In this document: piece by piece, positions 8,256-18,970 of the stretch
Position numbering within the stretch: the stretch's first letter is position 1
Layout: every line of letters begins with the position of its first letter
Source: JBJMLO01 sp045805265
GTDB lineage: Bacteria > Actinomycetota > UBA4738 > JACQTL01
Length of the DNA: 64,000 bases
NCBI GenBank assembly: GCA_045805265.1
Contig: JBJMLO010000011.1
Coordinates: forward strand, 124,001-188,000
Direction: 5' to 3'
Notes under the pieces: model-generated
Seen by the model: only the letters and a program-made list of their open reading frames with translations
The model's database searches: none
What the model was told of the DNA's origin: nothing
Translations under genes and position numbers: made by a program

Positions 8256-9557
8256 ATGGCCAGGACGCGCACCTGGGGTGGAAGGCGGGGCCGCCGGCAG
8301 CGGCGCGACGTGCGCTCCTCCACAGCGGCGGCCGGCGGCGCGCGCCGCGCGTGGGCCCTCATCCGGGGTAACCGGGACTTCCGGCGGTTCTACGTCGCAC
8401 AGCTGATCTCGTTCGCCGGCGACTGGTTCCTGCTGGTGGCGCTGTACGGGCTGGTCCTCGAGACCACCCACTCGGCGTTCCTCGCCTCGCTGATCCTGGT
8501 CGCCGAGCTGGCGCCGCAGTTCCTGGTGGCGCCGATCGGTGGGGCGCTGGCCGATCGGATGAACCGACAGGTGCTGATGGTGCTGTGTGACCTGGCCCGG
8601 GTCGTGCTGTGCCTCGGATTCCTCCTGGCCGGGCCGGGCTCGATCTGGGTCATCTATCCTCTCCTCGCCGGGATCGCCGTGTTCTCGGCGGCCTTCGAGC
8701 CGACCTCGTCGGCGGTCGTGCCGAACCTGGTCGACCCCGAGGACCTGGCGACCGCCAATGTGCTGGTCGGTTCGGCGTGGGGAACCATGCTGGCGGTCGG
8801 TGCGGCCATCGGCGGCGTGTTCACCGCCCTCGCCGGCCGGGACGCGGCGTACGTGACCGACTCCGCGTCCTTCCTGCTGTCCGGGGTGCTGCTGGCCTCG
8901 GTCCGGCGCCCGTTCTCCGAGGCCCGGGAGCACGCGGAGGACCACCCCGGATTCCTTGAGGCCACGGTCGAGACGGTGCGGTACGCGCGATCGGACGGCC
9001 GGGTGGTGGCGCTGCTCGCGGTGAAGGGCGGATTCGGCCTGGCCGGTGGGGTGCTGATCCTGCTGCCGGTCTTCGCGACCGACGTGTTCAACCAGGGCGA
9101 CACGGGGATCGGGATCCTCTACGGGCTCCGCGGGGTGGGGGCCCTCATGGGGCCGTTCCTGGCCCGCCGGATCGCCGGCGACTCCGAGCGGGGCCTGTTC
9201 ACCGCCATCGGGGCGTCGCTCGTCTGCTTCGGCGTGTTCTACCTGGTGTTCCCGTTCATGCCGAGCCTCCTGCTGGCCGGGCTGTGCTCGCTGGGCGCGC
9301 ACCTCGGAGGCGGGGCCCAGTGGACGCTCTCGACCTACGGGCTGCAGTCGATCGTGCCCGACCGGATCCGGGGCCGGGTCTTCGCGTTCGACTTCGCCCT
9401 GGTCACGCTCACGATCATGGCGTCGAACCTCGTGAGCGGGTGGGCGGCGCAGGCCCTCGGCCCCCACCACGCGATGCTGGCGTTCGCGACGGTCGGGCTG
9501 CTGTACGCCGGGGGCTGGTGGCTCGGAACGCGCCCCGTCCGCCGAGCGGTGGCCTGA
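8256..9557 (+). CDS. MFS transporter (MFS_3, enterobactin-exporter-like)
   Basis: A 433-residue protein with 12 predicted membrane helices after a basic N-terminal tail of about 40 residues. The beginning of the transmembrane region (RDFRRFYVAQLISFAGDWFLLVALYG) and the loop ADRMNRQVLMVLCDLAR are typical of the MFS_3 group, which includes EntS and macrolide exporters. The substrate is unknown. It follows the GT2 gene on the same strand and could be co-transcribed with it. Confidence 0.85.
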   Translation: MARTRTWGGRRGRRQRRDVRSSTAAAGGARRAWALIRGNRDFRRFYVAQLISFAGDWFLLVALYGLVLETTHSAFLASLILVAELAPQFLVAPIGGALADRMNRQVLMVLCDLARVVLCLGFLLAGPGSIWVIYPLLAGIAVFSAAFEPTSSAVVPNLVDPEDLATANVLVGSAWGTMLAVGAAIGGVFTALAGRDAAYVTDSASFLLSGVLLASVRRPFSEAREHAEDHPGFLEATVETVRYARSDGRVVALLAVKGGFGLAGGVLILLPVFATDVFNQGDTGIGILYGLRGVGALMGPFLARRIAGDSERGLFTAIGASLVCFGVFYLVFPFMPSLLLAGLCSLGAHLGGGAQWTLSTYGLQSIVPDRIRGRVFAFDFALVTLTIMASNLVSGWAAQALGPHHAMLAFATVGLLYAGGWWLGTRPVRRAVA

Positions 9558-9651
9558 ACGCACGACGCCGCGGTCACCCGCGTCGCGGGGCGATCGTTTG
9601 ACCGAGGCGTCGAGGAACACCACACTCCGGTCAGCCGACCAGGGAGGTCCG

Positions 9652-10575
9652 ATGTCGCGCATTCGCTCGCGCTCACGCCGATCCCGGCGTCTCGTCACGG
9701 TGGTGCTCCTCGGCGCGCTGGGGCTCGTGGCGGACGCGCTGCCCGCGTCGGCCTCGACGCCCCATCCGGTCCTCACGTCGAACCTGCAGGAGGAGGGCCC
9801 GGCCGGCGGAGGCGGATTCCTGTTCTGGTCCCAGAACTCGGCCTCCGACAAGACGCACTTCACGCTGTTCGGCAGGAGGGGCACCAACCCGAAATTCCGG
9901 ATCAACGCCCTGCACACGCAGGGCTATACGGGAGGGATCGACGGCTCCACTGTCGTGTACCAGCAGACCAACCGGCTGAACTCGAGGTCGGACCTCTTTC
10001 TGTTCCACCTCGGTTCCAGAACGCGCACCAAGCTCCCCGCCGCGGTGAACACTGCCGCCTACGAGTACTGGCCGAGCATCTCGGGCAACCTCGTCACGTT
10101 CTCCCGCCAGGTCCCGTCGACGCACACCCGGAGGGAGCTGCTGTTCGACCGCTCCGACAGCTCCGTGCAGACGCTCGACTCCGTGCAGGGCTCGAACACA
10201 TTTCTCGGCAACGGCCAGGTCAACGGAAACTTCGCGGTGTGGGAGAAGTGCAACCCGAAATGCAACGTCTTCGAGCGCGACATCCAGGCTGGGACGACGA
10301 CGAAGCTCGGCAATCCGCTGGGGAAGTACCAGTACGGCGAGACCGTGGCTTCCAACGGCACCGTGTTCTTCGCGCGAAGCGGTCAGGGCTGCGGCACCAG
10401 CGTGAAGATCGTGAAGGATCCCGTGGACGGACCCCAGAAGGTGCTCTTCACGCTGCACACGGGCATCGACCTCGCGCGGATGCACGTGATCGTGGGCTCC
10501 TCCCCCACGGCCGTGCTCTTCGACCGCTACATCTGCGCTCAGAACCAGTACGACGTGTACCGGTTCGCCGCTTGA
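9652..10575 (+). CDS. Secreted protein, possible beta-propeller
   Basis: A 307-residue exported protein. The N-terminus is strongly basic (SRIRSRSRRSRR), then hydrophobic (LVTVVLLGALGLVADAL), with a likely signal peptidase site after ASA. The mature part has blade-like repeats such as GGFLFWSQNS, GSTVVYQQTN, GNLVTFSRQV, GNFAVWEKC and GTVFFARSG, spaced about 40-50 residues apart, as in TolB/six-bladed propellers. ATG at 9652 is preceded by AGGGAGGTCCG; an earlier in-frame ATG at 9598 lacks a ribosome binding site and would spoil the signal peptide. Ligand unknown. Confidence 0.7.
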   Translation: MSRIRSRSRRSRRLVTVVLLGALGLVADALPASASTPHPVLTSNLQEEGPAGGGGFLFWSQNSASDKTHFTLFGRRGTNPKFRINALHTQGYTGGIDGSTVVYQQTNRLNSRSDLFLFHLGSRTRTKLPAAVNTAAYEYWPSISGNLVTFSRQVPSTHTRRELLFDRSDSSVQTLDSVQGSNTFLGNGQVNGNFAVWEKCNPKCNVFERDIQAGTTTKLGNPLGKYQYGETVASNGTVFFARSGQGCGTSVKIVKDPVDGPQKVLFTLHTGIDLARMHVIVGSSPTAVLFDRYICAQNQYDVYRFAA

Positions 10576-10593
10576 TACGAACGGGAAACCCGA

Positions 10594-11337
10594 TCAGCCG
10601 GTGAAGCCGCCTCCTCTGCCGCCCTGCGGTGGCGCCGGCGGCGGTTCGGCGGGTGGGGGCTGCTGCGGCGGCGCCTGGGGCACCGGGGCGGGAGCCGTGC
10701 TGGCGCCGCCCGCGCCGCCGCCGACCGCTCCGCCGCCCGCGGGCTGAGCGAAGGACACGCCGGGCGTTCCGGCCGCGAAGCTCACCTGGGGCGCGCCCGC
10801 GTCGCGGATCTGGTCCGGGATCTCGAAGAACTCCTCCTCCTTGAAGTGGAACATGGAGGCGATGGCGTTCGACGGGAAGGACTGCACGCGCCGGTTGTAG
10901 TCCTGCACGTTGTTGTTGTAGAAGCGCCGGCTGGTCTGGATGCGGTCCTCGGTGTTCGACAGCTCCGCCTGCAGCTGCTGGAAGTTCTCGGTCGCGCGGA
11001 GCGTGGGGTAGTTCTCGGCGACCGCGAACAGCCGGCCCAGCGCGGCGACGAACGGACCCTCGGCCGCGGCCTGCGTGGCGGGCGACTGCCCGCTGGTTGC
11101 GGCGGCGGCCGCGCGCGTCCGGGCGACCTCCTCGAACACCTCGCGCTCGTGGGAGGCGTAGCCCTTCACCGTCTCCACCAGGTTCGGGATCAGGTCGTAC
11201 CGCCGTCGCAGCTCGGTGTCGATGTTCGCGAACGCGTTGCGGATCTGGTTCCGCTGGCTCACGAACCGGTTGTAGGACAGGACCCCGGCCAGCAGCAGCA
11301 GGACCACGATCCCCAGGACGATCCACAGGACGATCAC
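10594..11337 (-). CDS. LemA family protein
   Basis: A 247-residue LemA protein: an N-terminal membrane anchor (IVLWIVLGIVVLLLLAGVL, residues 2-20) followed by the family signature of FVSQRNQIRNAFANIDTELR, RRYDLIPNLVETVKGY, and a long helical bundle. The C-terminal 60 residues are Pro/Gly/Ala-rich and low complexity, longer than in most LemA proteins. LemA proteins are widespread and poorly understood, with proposed roles in envelope stress. The next gene upstream in the same direction is a membrane-anchored DUF3137-like gene. Confidence 0.9.
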   Translation of the reverse strand: MIVLWIVLGIVVLLLLAGVLSYNRFVSQRNQIRNAFANIDTELRRRYDLIPNLVETVKGYASHEREVFEEVARTRAAAAATSGQSPATQAAAEGPFVAALGRLFAVAENYPTLRATENFQQLQAELSNTEDRIQTSRRFYNNNVQDYNRRVQSFPSNAIASMFHFKEEEFFEIPDQIRDAGAPQVSFAAGTPGVSFAQPAGGGAVGGGAGGASTAPAPVPQAPPQQPPPAEPPPAPPQGGRGGGFTG

Positions 11338-11429
11338 GTCGTCATCCTTTCTTTCGGGGCGCTCGGAGCGCTCGGATCTTCGCTCGTCATCGACGGAACC
11401 CTATCGGAAGTACCGGGCCGGACACAGGG

Positions 11430-12221
11430 TCAGAGCATCGTTCCGGCAGGGCCGGACGGAGGTGGAGGAGGCGGCGGTGGTGGCGCCTGGGGCGAGATCT
11501 GGGGAGGAGCCGGGGGAGCCGGCGCGCCGTACAGCGCGGCCGCCTTCGCCGGATCGCCGTACAGGCTGTAGGCCACGCGCGGCACGTGGTCCACGTACCC
11601 CTTCAGGGTTCCGAGCAGCGGCGTGAGCTCGAGCGGCTTCACCCGCTTGGAGTACACGAGCACGAACGGCCCGTTCATCTCGAACGCGTGGTGCTCCCCC
11701 TCCTCCAGCAGCCACTGCATCATGCGGGCGTCGATCACGTCCGTGGCGAACTTCCGGTCCCTGGACTTGACGTTGAACTCCCGGTTGAACCGCTCGGACT
11801 CGAACTCGATGTCCCGCAGCCCCACGTGGTCGGCGAGCCGCGTGAAGACGTTCTCCCGGGTCACCGACAGGTCTGCCGCCGAGAGCGGAGTCTGGGTCAC
11901 GACGCAGGAGAAGTACGAGTAGGACTTGCTGGTGTGACCCTCGGAGTCGGTGCTCTCGTCGTAGTACCAGTAGTCGAACTCGCGCAGCTCGACGCCCTGC
12001 CAGGTCCCCCACAGGACGTTCTCGGTGCCGCGCCCGTCGCCCTTGCGCAACAGCCCGAACGGCAGAGCGAGACAGTTGAACATGTCCTGGGCCGAGTACT
12101 GCAGGCCGAGCTGCTTCGCCGCGATGGCCAGCTCCTCGCGGCGCTTCTTCTTCGCGTACCACGAGTACCAGATGGACAGGCCGATCAGGGCGACGACGAC
12201 GACGGCGATGACGACCCCCAC
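11430..12221 (-). CDS. Membrane-anchored DUF3137-like protein
   Basis: About 263 residues with one N-terminal membrane segment (GVVIAVVVVALIGLSIWYSWY) and a soluble domain with YDESTDSEG, YSYFSCVVTQT and FNVKSRDRKFATDVID. This pattern resembles DUF3137 proteins, which are often encoded next to LemA as here. The C-terminus is a proline run of low complexity. The start is uncertain: no ATG is suitable and GTG at 12221 is the first plausible one after the preceding gene's stop, though the ribosome binding site is weak. Family call is by resemblance only. Confidence 0.6.
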   Translation of the reverse strand: MGVVIAVVVVALIGLSIWYSWYAKKKRREELAIAAKQLGLQYSAQDMFNCLALPFGLLRKGDGRGTENVLWGTWQGVELREFDYWYYDESTDSEGHTSKSYSYFSCVVTQTPLSAADLSVTRENVFTRLADHVGLRDIEFESERFNREFNVKSRDRKFATDVIDARMMQWLLEEGEHHAFEMNGPFVLVYSKRVKPLELTPLLGTLKGYVDHVPRVAYSLYGDPAKAAALYGAPAPPAPPQISPQAPPPPPPPPPSGPAGTML

Positions 12222-12268
12222 GGGCGCAGCATGCCAGACCCCCCGGCCGATGACCAGGGACAGATCGG

Positions 12269-13138
12269 TCAGGCGGAACGGACGAGCGGCGCGACCTCGG
12301 TGGCGAGCCGCTCGCGCTGGCCGGCGGGATCCGGGCCGGCCGGCCAGAGGTTCAAGGCGGTGAAACCGATCGCGAGGAACGCCCGCAGCTGCTCGGCGCA
12401 CCGGTGGGGAGGGCCGCTCACGACGTACGGCCGGGGGTCCTCCCGTTCGTCGACCCGGATCCCCACGTTGTAGGCGTATGCCAGCTCGGCGGGGTCGCGC
12501 CCGGCCTCCTCAGCCGCCCGGCGGATCCGGTCGGTCATGCCCCGGGCCCGGTCGGGCGGAGCGAAGCGGAACGACGGGATCCAACCGTCAGCGAGCCGCC
12601 CGGTCACGGCCAGCGAGCGGTTGCCGTACGAGCCGGTCCAGACGGGAATCGCCCGGTCCGGCTTCGGTTCCATCTCGGCCGCCTCGGTGTGGAAGTGTCT
12701 GCCGTGGAACGTGAACGAGCGCTCGGTCCACAGCCCGCGGAGGATCCGGATGGCCTCCTCCATCGCGTCGACCTTGTCGCGAGGCTCCCGGACCTCCAAG
12801 CCGAACGCGCTGAACTCGGCGTCGGAGCCGCCGCCGCCGATGCCGAGGACGAGCCGCCCGCCGGACAGCCGGTCGAACGACTCGGCCATCTTGGCCAGCA
12901 CCGCCGGGTGACGATATGGAAGACCCAGCACGTCGGTGACGATCCGGACCCGGGAGGTGTGCGCGGCGACCCATGCCAGCGTCGTCCATGTCTCAAACGA
13001 GGGATGCGTGCCGGCCAGGTGGTCGGAGCAGGACACGAAGTCGAACCCGAGCTCCTCGGCGTGCTGCGCGTCGGCGACCGGGTCTGCGCCCGGCAGCGCC
13101 GACTGGCTCAGATTCACCCCGAGGAGGGGCGTGCTCAT
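12269..13138 (-). CDS. LLM-class (F420-dependent) oxidoreductase
   Basis: A 289-residue luciferase-like TIM-barrel oxidoreductase. Characteristic segments are HAEELGFDFVSCSDHL near the N-terminus, VTDVLGLPYRHPAVLAKMAESFDRLSGG in two halves around residue 75-95, and LGIGGGGSDAEFSAFG. The actinobacterial context suggests F420 rather than FMN as cofactor. A second LLM gene lies about 400 bases upstream, separated by a decayed toxin-antitoxin module. Substrate unknown. Confidence 0.85.
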   Translation of the reverse strand: MSTPLLGVNLSQSALPGADPVADAQHAEELGFDFVSCSDHLAGTHPSFETWTTLAWVAAHTSRVRIVTDVLGLPYRHPAVLAKMAESFDRLSGGRLVLGIGGGGSDAEFSAFGLEVREPRDKVDAMEEAIRILRGLWTERSFTFHGRHFHTEAAEMEPKPDRAIPVWTGSYGNRSLAVTGRLADGWIPSFRFAPPDRARGMTDRIRRAAEEAGRDPAELAYAYNVGIRVDEREDPRPYVVSGPPHRCAEQLRAFLAIGFTALNLWPAGPDPAGQRERLATEVAPLVRSA

Positions 13139-13139
13139 C

Positions 13140-13271
13140 TCATGAGGACGGGTAGGGGACGGCCACGACGGCCAGCTCCTCGATGCCAGCGAAGTCGTCC
13201 GGGTTGCACGTGAACAAGGGCAACTCGTTGGGCAGCGCCGTGGCGGCGATCATTGCGTCACCGCCGCTCAC
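13140..13271 (-). pseudogene. VapC-like PIN toxin remnant (C-terminal part only)
   Basis: A 43-codon frame starting GTG at 13271, which overlaps the antitoxin stop as GTGA. It reads VSGG and then DAMIAATALPNELPLFTCNP, followed by DDFAGIEELAVVAV. The DAMIAATA...L...T.N..DF.GI.GL.VV block is the C-terminal end of VapC PIN-domain ribonucleases, including the distal acidic metal ligand. The expected N-terminal 80-90 residues, with the first catalytic Asp and central Glu, are missing. The coupled start survives, so an in-frame internal deletion seems likely. It should be inactive. Confidence 0.8.
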
Positions 13272-13500
13272 GGGCGGGGATCCACCGAGCCATCGAGGTC
13301 ACGGCGCAGCACGGAGGGATCGACGTGGGGGAGCCGTCGCCACCGCTCGAGCACGGAACTCGTCAGCGCCTCGGCCCGGAGCGGTCGTACCTCGGCACGG
13401 GCACGCCCGACCTGGTAATCGTCACCCGCTCGCCGCGCGCCACGCGATCGACCACCTCGCCAGCCTTTTCCCTCAGCTCTCGGATGGTGACGTTCGCCAT
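13268..13500 (-). pseudogene. Phd/VapB-type antitoxin with a frameshift
   Basis: ATG at 13500 opens a frame reading MANVTIRELREKAGEVVDR, then VARGERVTITRSGVPV, the DNA-binding part of a Phd-family antitoxin. The expected continuation AEVRPL is present but in another frame (AEVRPLRAEALTSSVLERW and RRLPHVDPSVLRRDLD), ending at 13268. A single missing base just after 13396 explains this: GTGCCGAGG stands where GTGGCCGAGG is expected. Unrepaired, the frame stops after 45 residues, keeping the DNA-binding half but losing most of the toxin-neutralising half. It is adjacent to the deleted VapC toxin. Confidence 0.8.
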
Positions 13501-13539
13501 TTCTCACTTGGTATCACACGAGGGACATGGCTCGGGAAC

Positions 13540-14412
13540 CTACAGCCCGGCGATCTTCGGGATCACCTCGCGGCCGACGATCTCGATCGGCTCGATGTAC
13601 TGAATGCCCCGCATCCCGCCGATGGCGCCCTGCGCGCCCGCCTCGGCCAGCCTGCCGAGCTCGTCGATCATCTGCGGGACCCTGACGCCGTCCCGGCCTG
13701 GGTCGAGGCGGCAGTAGGCGGTCTTCCAGATCCCGTCGTAGTCGCGGTCCTCCCGCTCGCAGTGCTCCCGGAGCACCGCGAGCTTGTGCCGGACCGTCGC
13801 CGCGTCGCCGAACAGGTTGCACGCGTCGGCGTACCGCGCCACCAGCCGGAGCGTCACCTTCTCGCCGCCCCCGCCGATCAAGATCTTCGGCCGGGGCTGC
13901 TGGAGGGCCTGGGGTTCGTTCAGGGTCTGCGCGAGCCGATAGTGCTTCCCCTCGAACGCGCCCTCGTCCTCGCTCCACATCTGCAGGGTGATGCGCAGCG
14001 TCTCCTCGAGGCGCTCGAAGCGCTCCTTCACGGGCGGGAACGGCACGCCGAGGCCCTCGTGCTCGTGCTGGTTCCAGGCGGCGCCGATGCCGAACCACGC
14101 CCGGCCGCCGGACAGCACGTCCAGCGTCGTGACGGTCTTGGCCAATATGCCGGGGTGCCGGTAGGTGACGCCCGTGACCAGCGTGCCGAGGCCGAGGCGC
14201 GACGTGACGCCGGCCAGGAACCCGAGCGCCGTGTACGCCTCGAGCATCGGCTGGCGCACGTCGCCGACCCCAGGGATCTGGAAGAAGTGGTCCATCACCC
14301 ACATCGAGTGGAATCCCGAGTCGTCCGCGGCCCGGCCGATGCGGGCGAGGGTGGGACCGATGTCGGAGTCCTCGCCCCACGTGAACGACGGGACCTGCAG
14401 CCCGATCTCCAT
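13540..14412 (-). CDS. LLM-class F420-dependent oxidoreductase
   Basis: A 290-residue luciferase-like oxidoreductase: MEIGLQVPSFTWGED, DSGFHSMWVMDHFFQIPG, a TGVTYRHPGILAKTVTTLD motif and FGIGAAWNQHEHEGLG, all typical of actinobacterial LLM F420-dependent enzymes. It is distinct in sequence from the other LLM protein at 12269-13138, so the two are not a recent duplication. Substrate unknown. Confidence 0.88.
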   Translation of the reverse strand: MEIGLQVPSFTWGEDSDIGPTLARIGRAADDSGFHSMWVMDHFFQIPGVGDVRQPMLEAYTALGFLAGVTSRLGLGTLVTGVTYRHPGILAKTVTTLDVLSGGRAWFGIGAAWNQHEHEGLGVPFPPVKERFERLEETLRITLQMWSEDEGAFEGKHYRLAQTLNEPQALQQPRPKILIGGGGEKVTLRLVARYADACNLFGDAATVRHKLAVLREHCEREDRDYDGIWKTAYCRLDPGRDGVRVPQMIDELGRLAEAGAQGAIGGMRGIQYIEPIEIVGREVIPKIAGL

Positions 14413-14554
14413 GCTGGTTCGCTCCTGTCGCGATCACGGCGGGCGCCTGCGACACCCTACGACCGTTGGGGGAACGCCGAACGCGCCGGCTGCCCGCGGA
14501 AAGGTGCCGCGCGCGCCCGCGTTGGAGGGCGACGGGCGCGCGCGGACGTCGGCC

Positions 14555-15076
14555 TCAGGCCCCGGTGATCGGACCCTCCGCCCGGACCTTCTGGACAGCG
14601 ACCAGCGCCTGCTGGAGGTCCTTCAACCACTCGCCCTGCTTCTCCGCGACGAGCTTCACGCACCAGGCCAGCGCGTGGCTCCTGCTGCGGGCCACGCCCG
14701 CGTCGACGAGCGTGTCGAGGACGTCGCGCTCCGGCATCCGCAGGCGGGTCATCACGGGGACCGACAGCGTGGTGAACAGCTGCCGCTCCCCGCCGATCTC
14801 GACGCCCCACGCGACCTTGCGGCCGTAGCGCCGCTCGGCCTCCCGGGCGATGCGCATGCGCTGCTCCCGGGTGTCCTCCCGGAACTGCTTCACGCGCCCC
14901 TCGCGCGCCGCCTCCGTCGCCGCCTCGCTGGCGCCCTCGCCCGCCTCGGCGTCGGCGAGCGTCCCGACCACGAGGATCTCCTCCCGGTCGTAGCTCACCT
15001 CCGGCGCCCCGGTGAACCACCCGTCGGGGATCCGCCCCGCGAACCACCCGCTCAGCTTGTCGTCCTTCTCGGCCAT
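14555..15076 (-). CDS. Conserved hypothetical protein with a ribbon-helix-helix-like C-terminus
   Basis: A 173-residue soluble protein I cannot name. The middle is charged (REDTREQRMRIAREAERRYG). The C-terminal part, SVPVMTRLRMPERDVLDTL followed by VDAGVARSRSHALAWCVKL, has the strand-helix-turn-helix layout of ribbon-helix-helix repressors (LDxLVEAGxxxSRSEAL). ATG at 15076 follows a good GAGGAGGCACACGG ribosome binding site. Two direct GATTAC repeats overlap its likely promoter, which would fit autoregulation. DNA binding is an inference. Confidence 0.65.
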   Translation of the reverse strand: MAEKDDKLSGWFAGRIPDGWFTGAPEVSYDREEILVVGTLADAEAGEGASEAATEAAREGRVKQFREDTREQRMRIAREAERRYGRKVAWGVEIGGERQLFTTLSVPVMTRLRMPERDVLDTLVDAGVARSRSHALAWCVKLVAEKQGEWLKDLQQALVAVQKVRAEGPITGA

Positions 15077-15101
15077 CCGTGTGCCTCCTCGGTCTCTGCG
15101 T

Positions 15102-15117
15102 GATTACGAGATTACAC
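15102..15117 (-). promoter_or_regulatory. Tandem GATTAC repeats over the promoter of the RHH-like gene
   Basis: On the plus strand GATTACGA (15102-15109) is followed directly by GATTACAC (15110-15117), an eight-base-period direct repeat. On the coding strand it sits just downstream of TTGAGA (15122-15127) and overlaps TAATCA, which could be the -35 and -10. Ribbon-helix-helix proteins commonly bind tandem direct repeats of this kind. Confidence 0.4.
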
Positions 15118-15257
15118 CATTTCTCAACCGCGAGAGGAGTCGCCCGGGTTGCCGGAGCGTGGCCCGCATGCACACGGGCTGTTGACATCTCGATGGAAGG
15201 CTAGACGCGTCATCCGCTGGACGACGCCTGACCCTCAGCGAGCGCGTCCGCGAGGCC

Positions 15258-17867
<2,610 letters not shown>

Positions 17868-17912
17868 GTGGTCGTGGTTCCTCGTGTCGTCGGTTGCGTT
17901 CGGATCGCTCGT

Positions 17913-18509
17913 CTAGCCGGTGGTTGTCGTCGCGGCGGCGGCGGCGGCGGCCTCGCGTTCGCGGAGCCCCGACCAGTCGTCCTTCGTGATGGCGTACAGC
18001 GCGTAGTCCCGACGGCCGTCCCCGACCGGCATGTACGACCGGAGCGCGCCCTCCATTCGGAAGCCGCACCGCTCCGCGACGGTGCGCATCGCGGCATTCT
18101 CCAGATCGGTGGAGAGCGCGATGCGCTGGGCGTCCTCGTCGGCGAACAGCCGGTCGCACAGCAGGGTCAGGGCCTCACGCCCGTACCCGCGGCCCCGATC
18201 GGCCCGGGAGAACAGCGTGATGCCGACCTCCCACACGCCCGGGGGCAGGGCCCACTTCGGGTGGCGGGCGTCGATCTCGCCGATGAGCCGGCCGTCGGCC
18301 TCGACCGCGAGGTCGATGCGGCCGTCGGACAACGAGCCCCCGGCCTCGACCCGCCGTCGGAGCTCGTGCCGGGGGGGCGGGCCGAGTGGCAGCCAGTCCC
18401 GGGCGTCGTCGGAGGCCATCGCCGACTCCATCGCGTCGATCTCCGCGGCCCGATACGGGCGCAGGACCACGTACCGGCCGCGCCGGACCACCCGCCCGGT
18501 CGCCCTCAC
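17913..18509 (-). CDS. GNAT family N-acetyltransferase
   Basis: A 198-residue RimJ/RimL-type acetyltransferase. Visible features are the N-terminal GRYVVLRPYRAAEID, the substrate strand WEVGITLFSRADRG, the acetyl-CoA loop RGRGYGREAL, and STDLENAAMRTVAERCGF, the motif-B region of the family. GTG at 18509 overlaps the hspR stop as GTGA, so translation is coupled to hspR. It is inserted between hspR and clpB inside the heat-shock operon; an N-terminal or small-molecule substrate linked to stress is possible but unproven. Confidence 0.85.
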   Translation of the reverse strand: MRATGRVVRRGRYVVLRPYRAAEIDAMESAMASDDARDWLPLGPPPRHELRRRVEAGGSLSDGRIDLAVEADGRLIGEIDARHPKWALPPGVWEVGITLFSRADRGRGYGREALTLLCDRLFADEDAQRIALSTDLENAAMRTVAERCGFRMEGALRSYMPVGDGRRDYALYAITKDDWSGLREREAAAAAAATTTTG

Positions 18510-18955
18510 TTGTTCCCCCACGGCAGCGGCCGGTACGCCGAGCGGAGCACGAGCGCCCGCGCGTCCCGATCCCGCTCCGCGCGGCGGCGGGCGGCCTCCT
18601 CGGCCTCCACCCGGGCCCGCTCCGCCGCCTCCCGCACCCGACGGCGCTGGCGCTGCCTCTCGTTCGACAGCTCCTCGACGGTGCGCCGCAGCTCGTCGAG
18701 CTGGCGCTCCATCTCCACGATCATCTTCACGCCGGCCAGGTTGATGCCGTGCTCCTGCGTGAGCTCCTGGATGGAACGGAGGCGCTCGATGTCGCGCTCC
18801 GAGTACCGCCGCGTGTTGCCGGCGGTCCGCGACGGACGCAGCAGGCCCTTCCGCTCGTAGATGCGAAGCGTCTGCGGGTGGACCCCGGCGAGCTCGGCGG
18901 CCACGCTGATGATGTAGACCCCCCGCTCCTCCGGTTCCCGCTGCTCGTTCGCCAC
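18506..18955 (-). CDS. hspR: HspR heat-shock repressor (MerR family)
   Basis: About 149 residues. The MerR-type winged helix reads VYIISVAAELAGVHPQTLRI then YERKGLLRPSRTAGNTRRYS, and ERLRSIQELTQEHGINLAGV is diagnostic of HspR. The C-terminus is a long charged helix. In Streptomyces and mycobacteria HspR represses the dnaK operon through HAIR sites with DnaK as co-repressor. Start GTG 18955 is preferred because AAGGAGGAGTC lies just before it; the upstream GTG at 18970 overlaps that ribosome binding site. It sits between dnaJ and the acetyltransferase gene. Confidence 0.93.
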   Translation of the reverse strand: MANEQREPEERGVYIISVAAELAGVHPQTLRIYERKGLLRPSRTAGNTRRYSERDIERLRSIQELTQEHGINLAGVKMIVEMERQLDELRRTVEELSNERQRQRRRVREAAERARVEAEEAARRRAERDRDARALVLRSAYRPLPWGNK

Positions 18956-18970
18956 GACTCCTCCTTCCAC

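Noticed and set aside
5709..9917. 1400-codon open frame on the minus strand through the GT2 and MFS genes
   Set aside because: Low-complexity Arg/Pro/Gly translation that is an out-of-frame shadow of genes on both strands.
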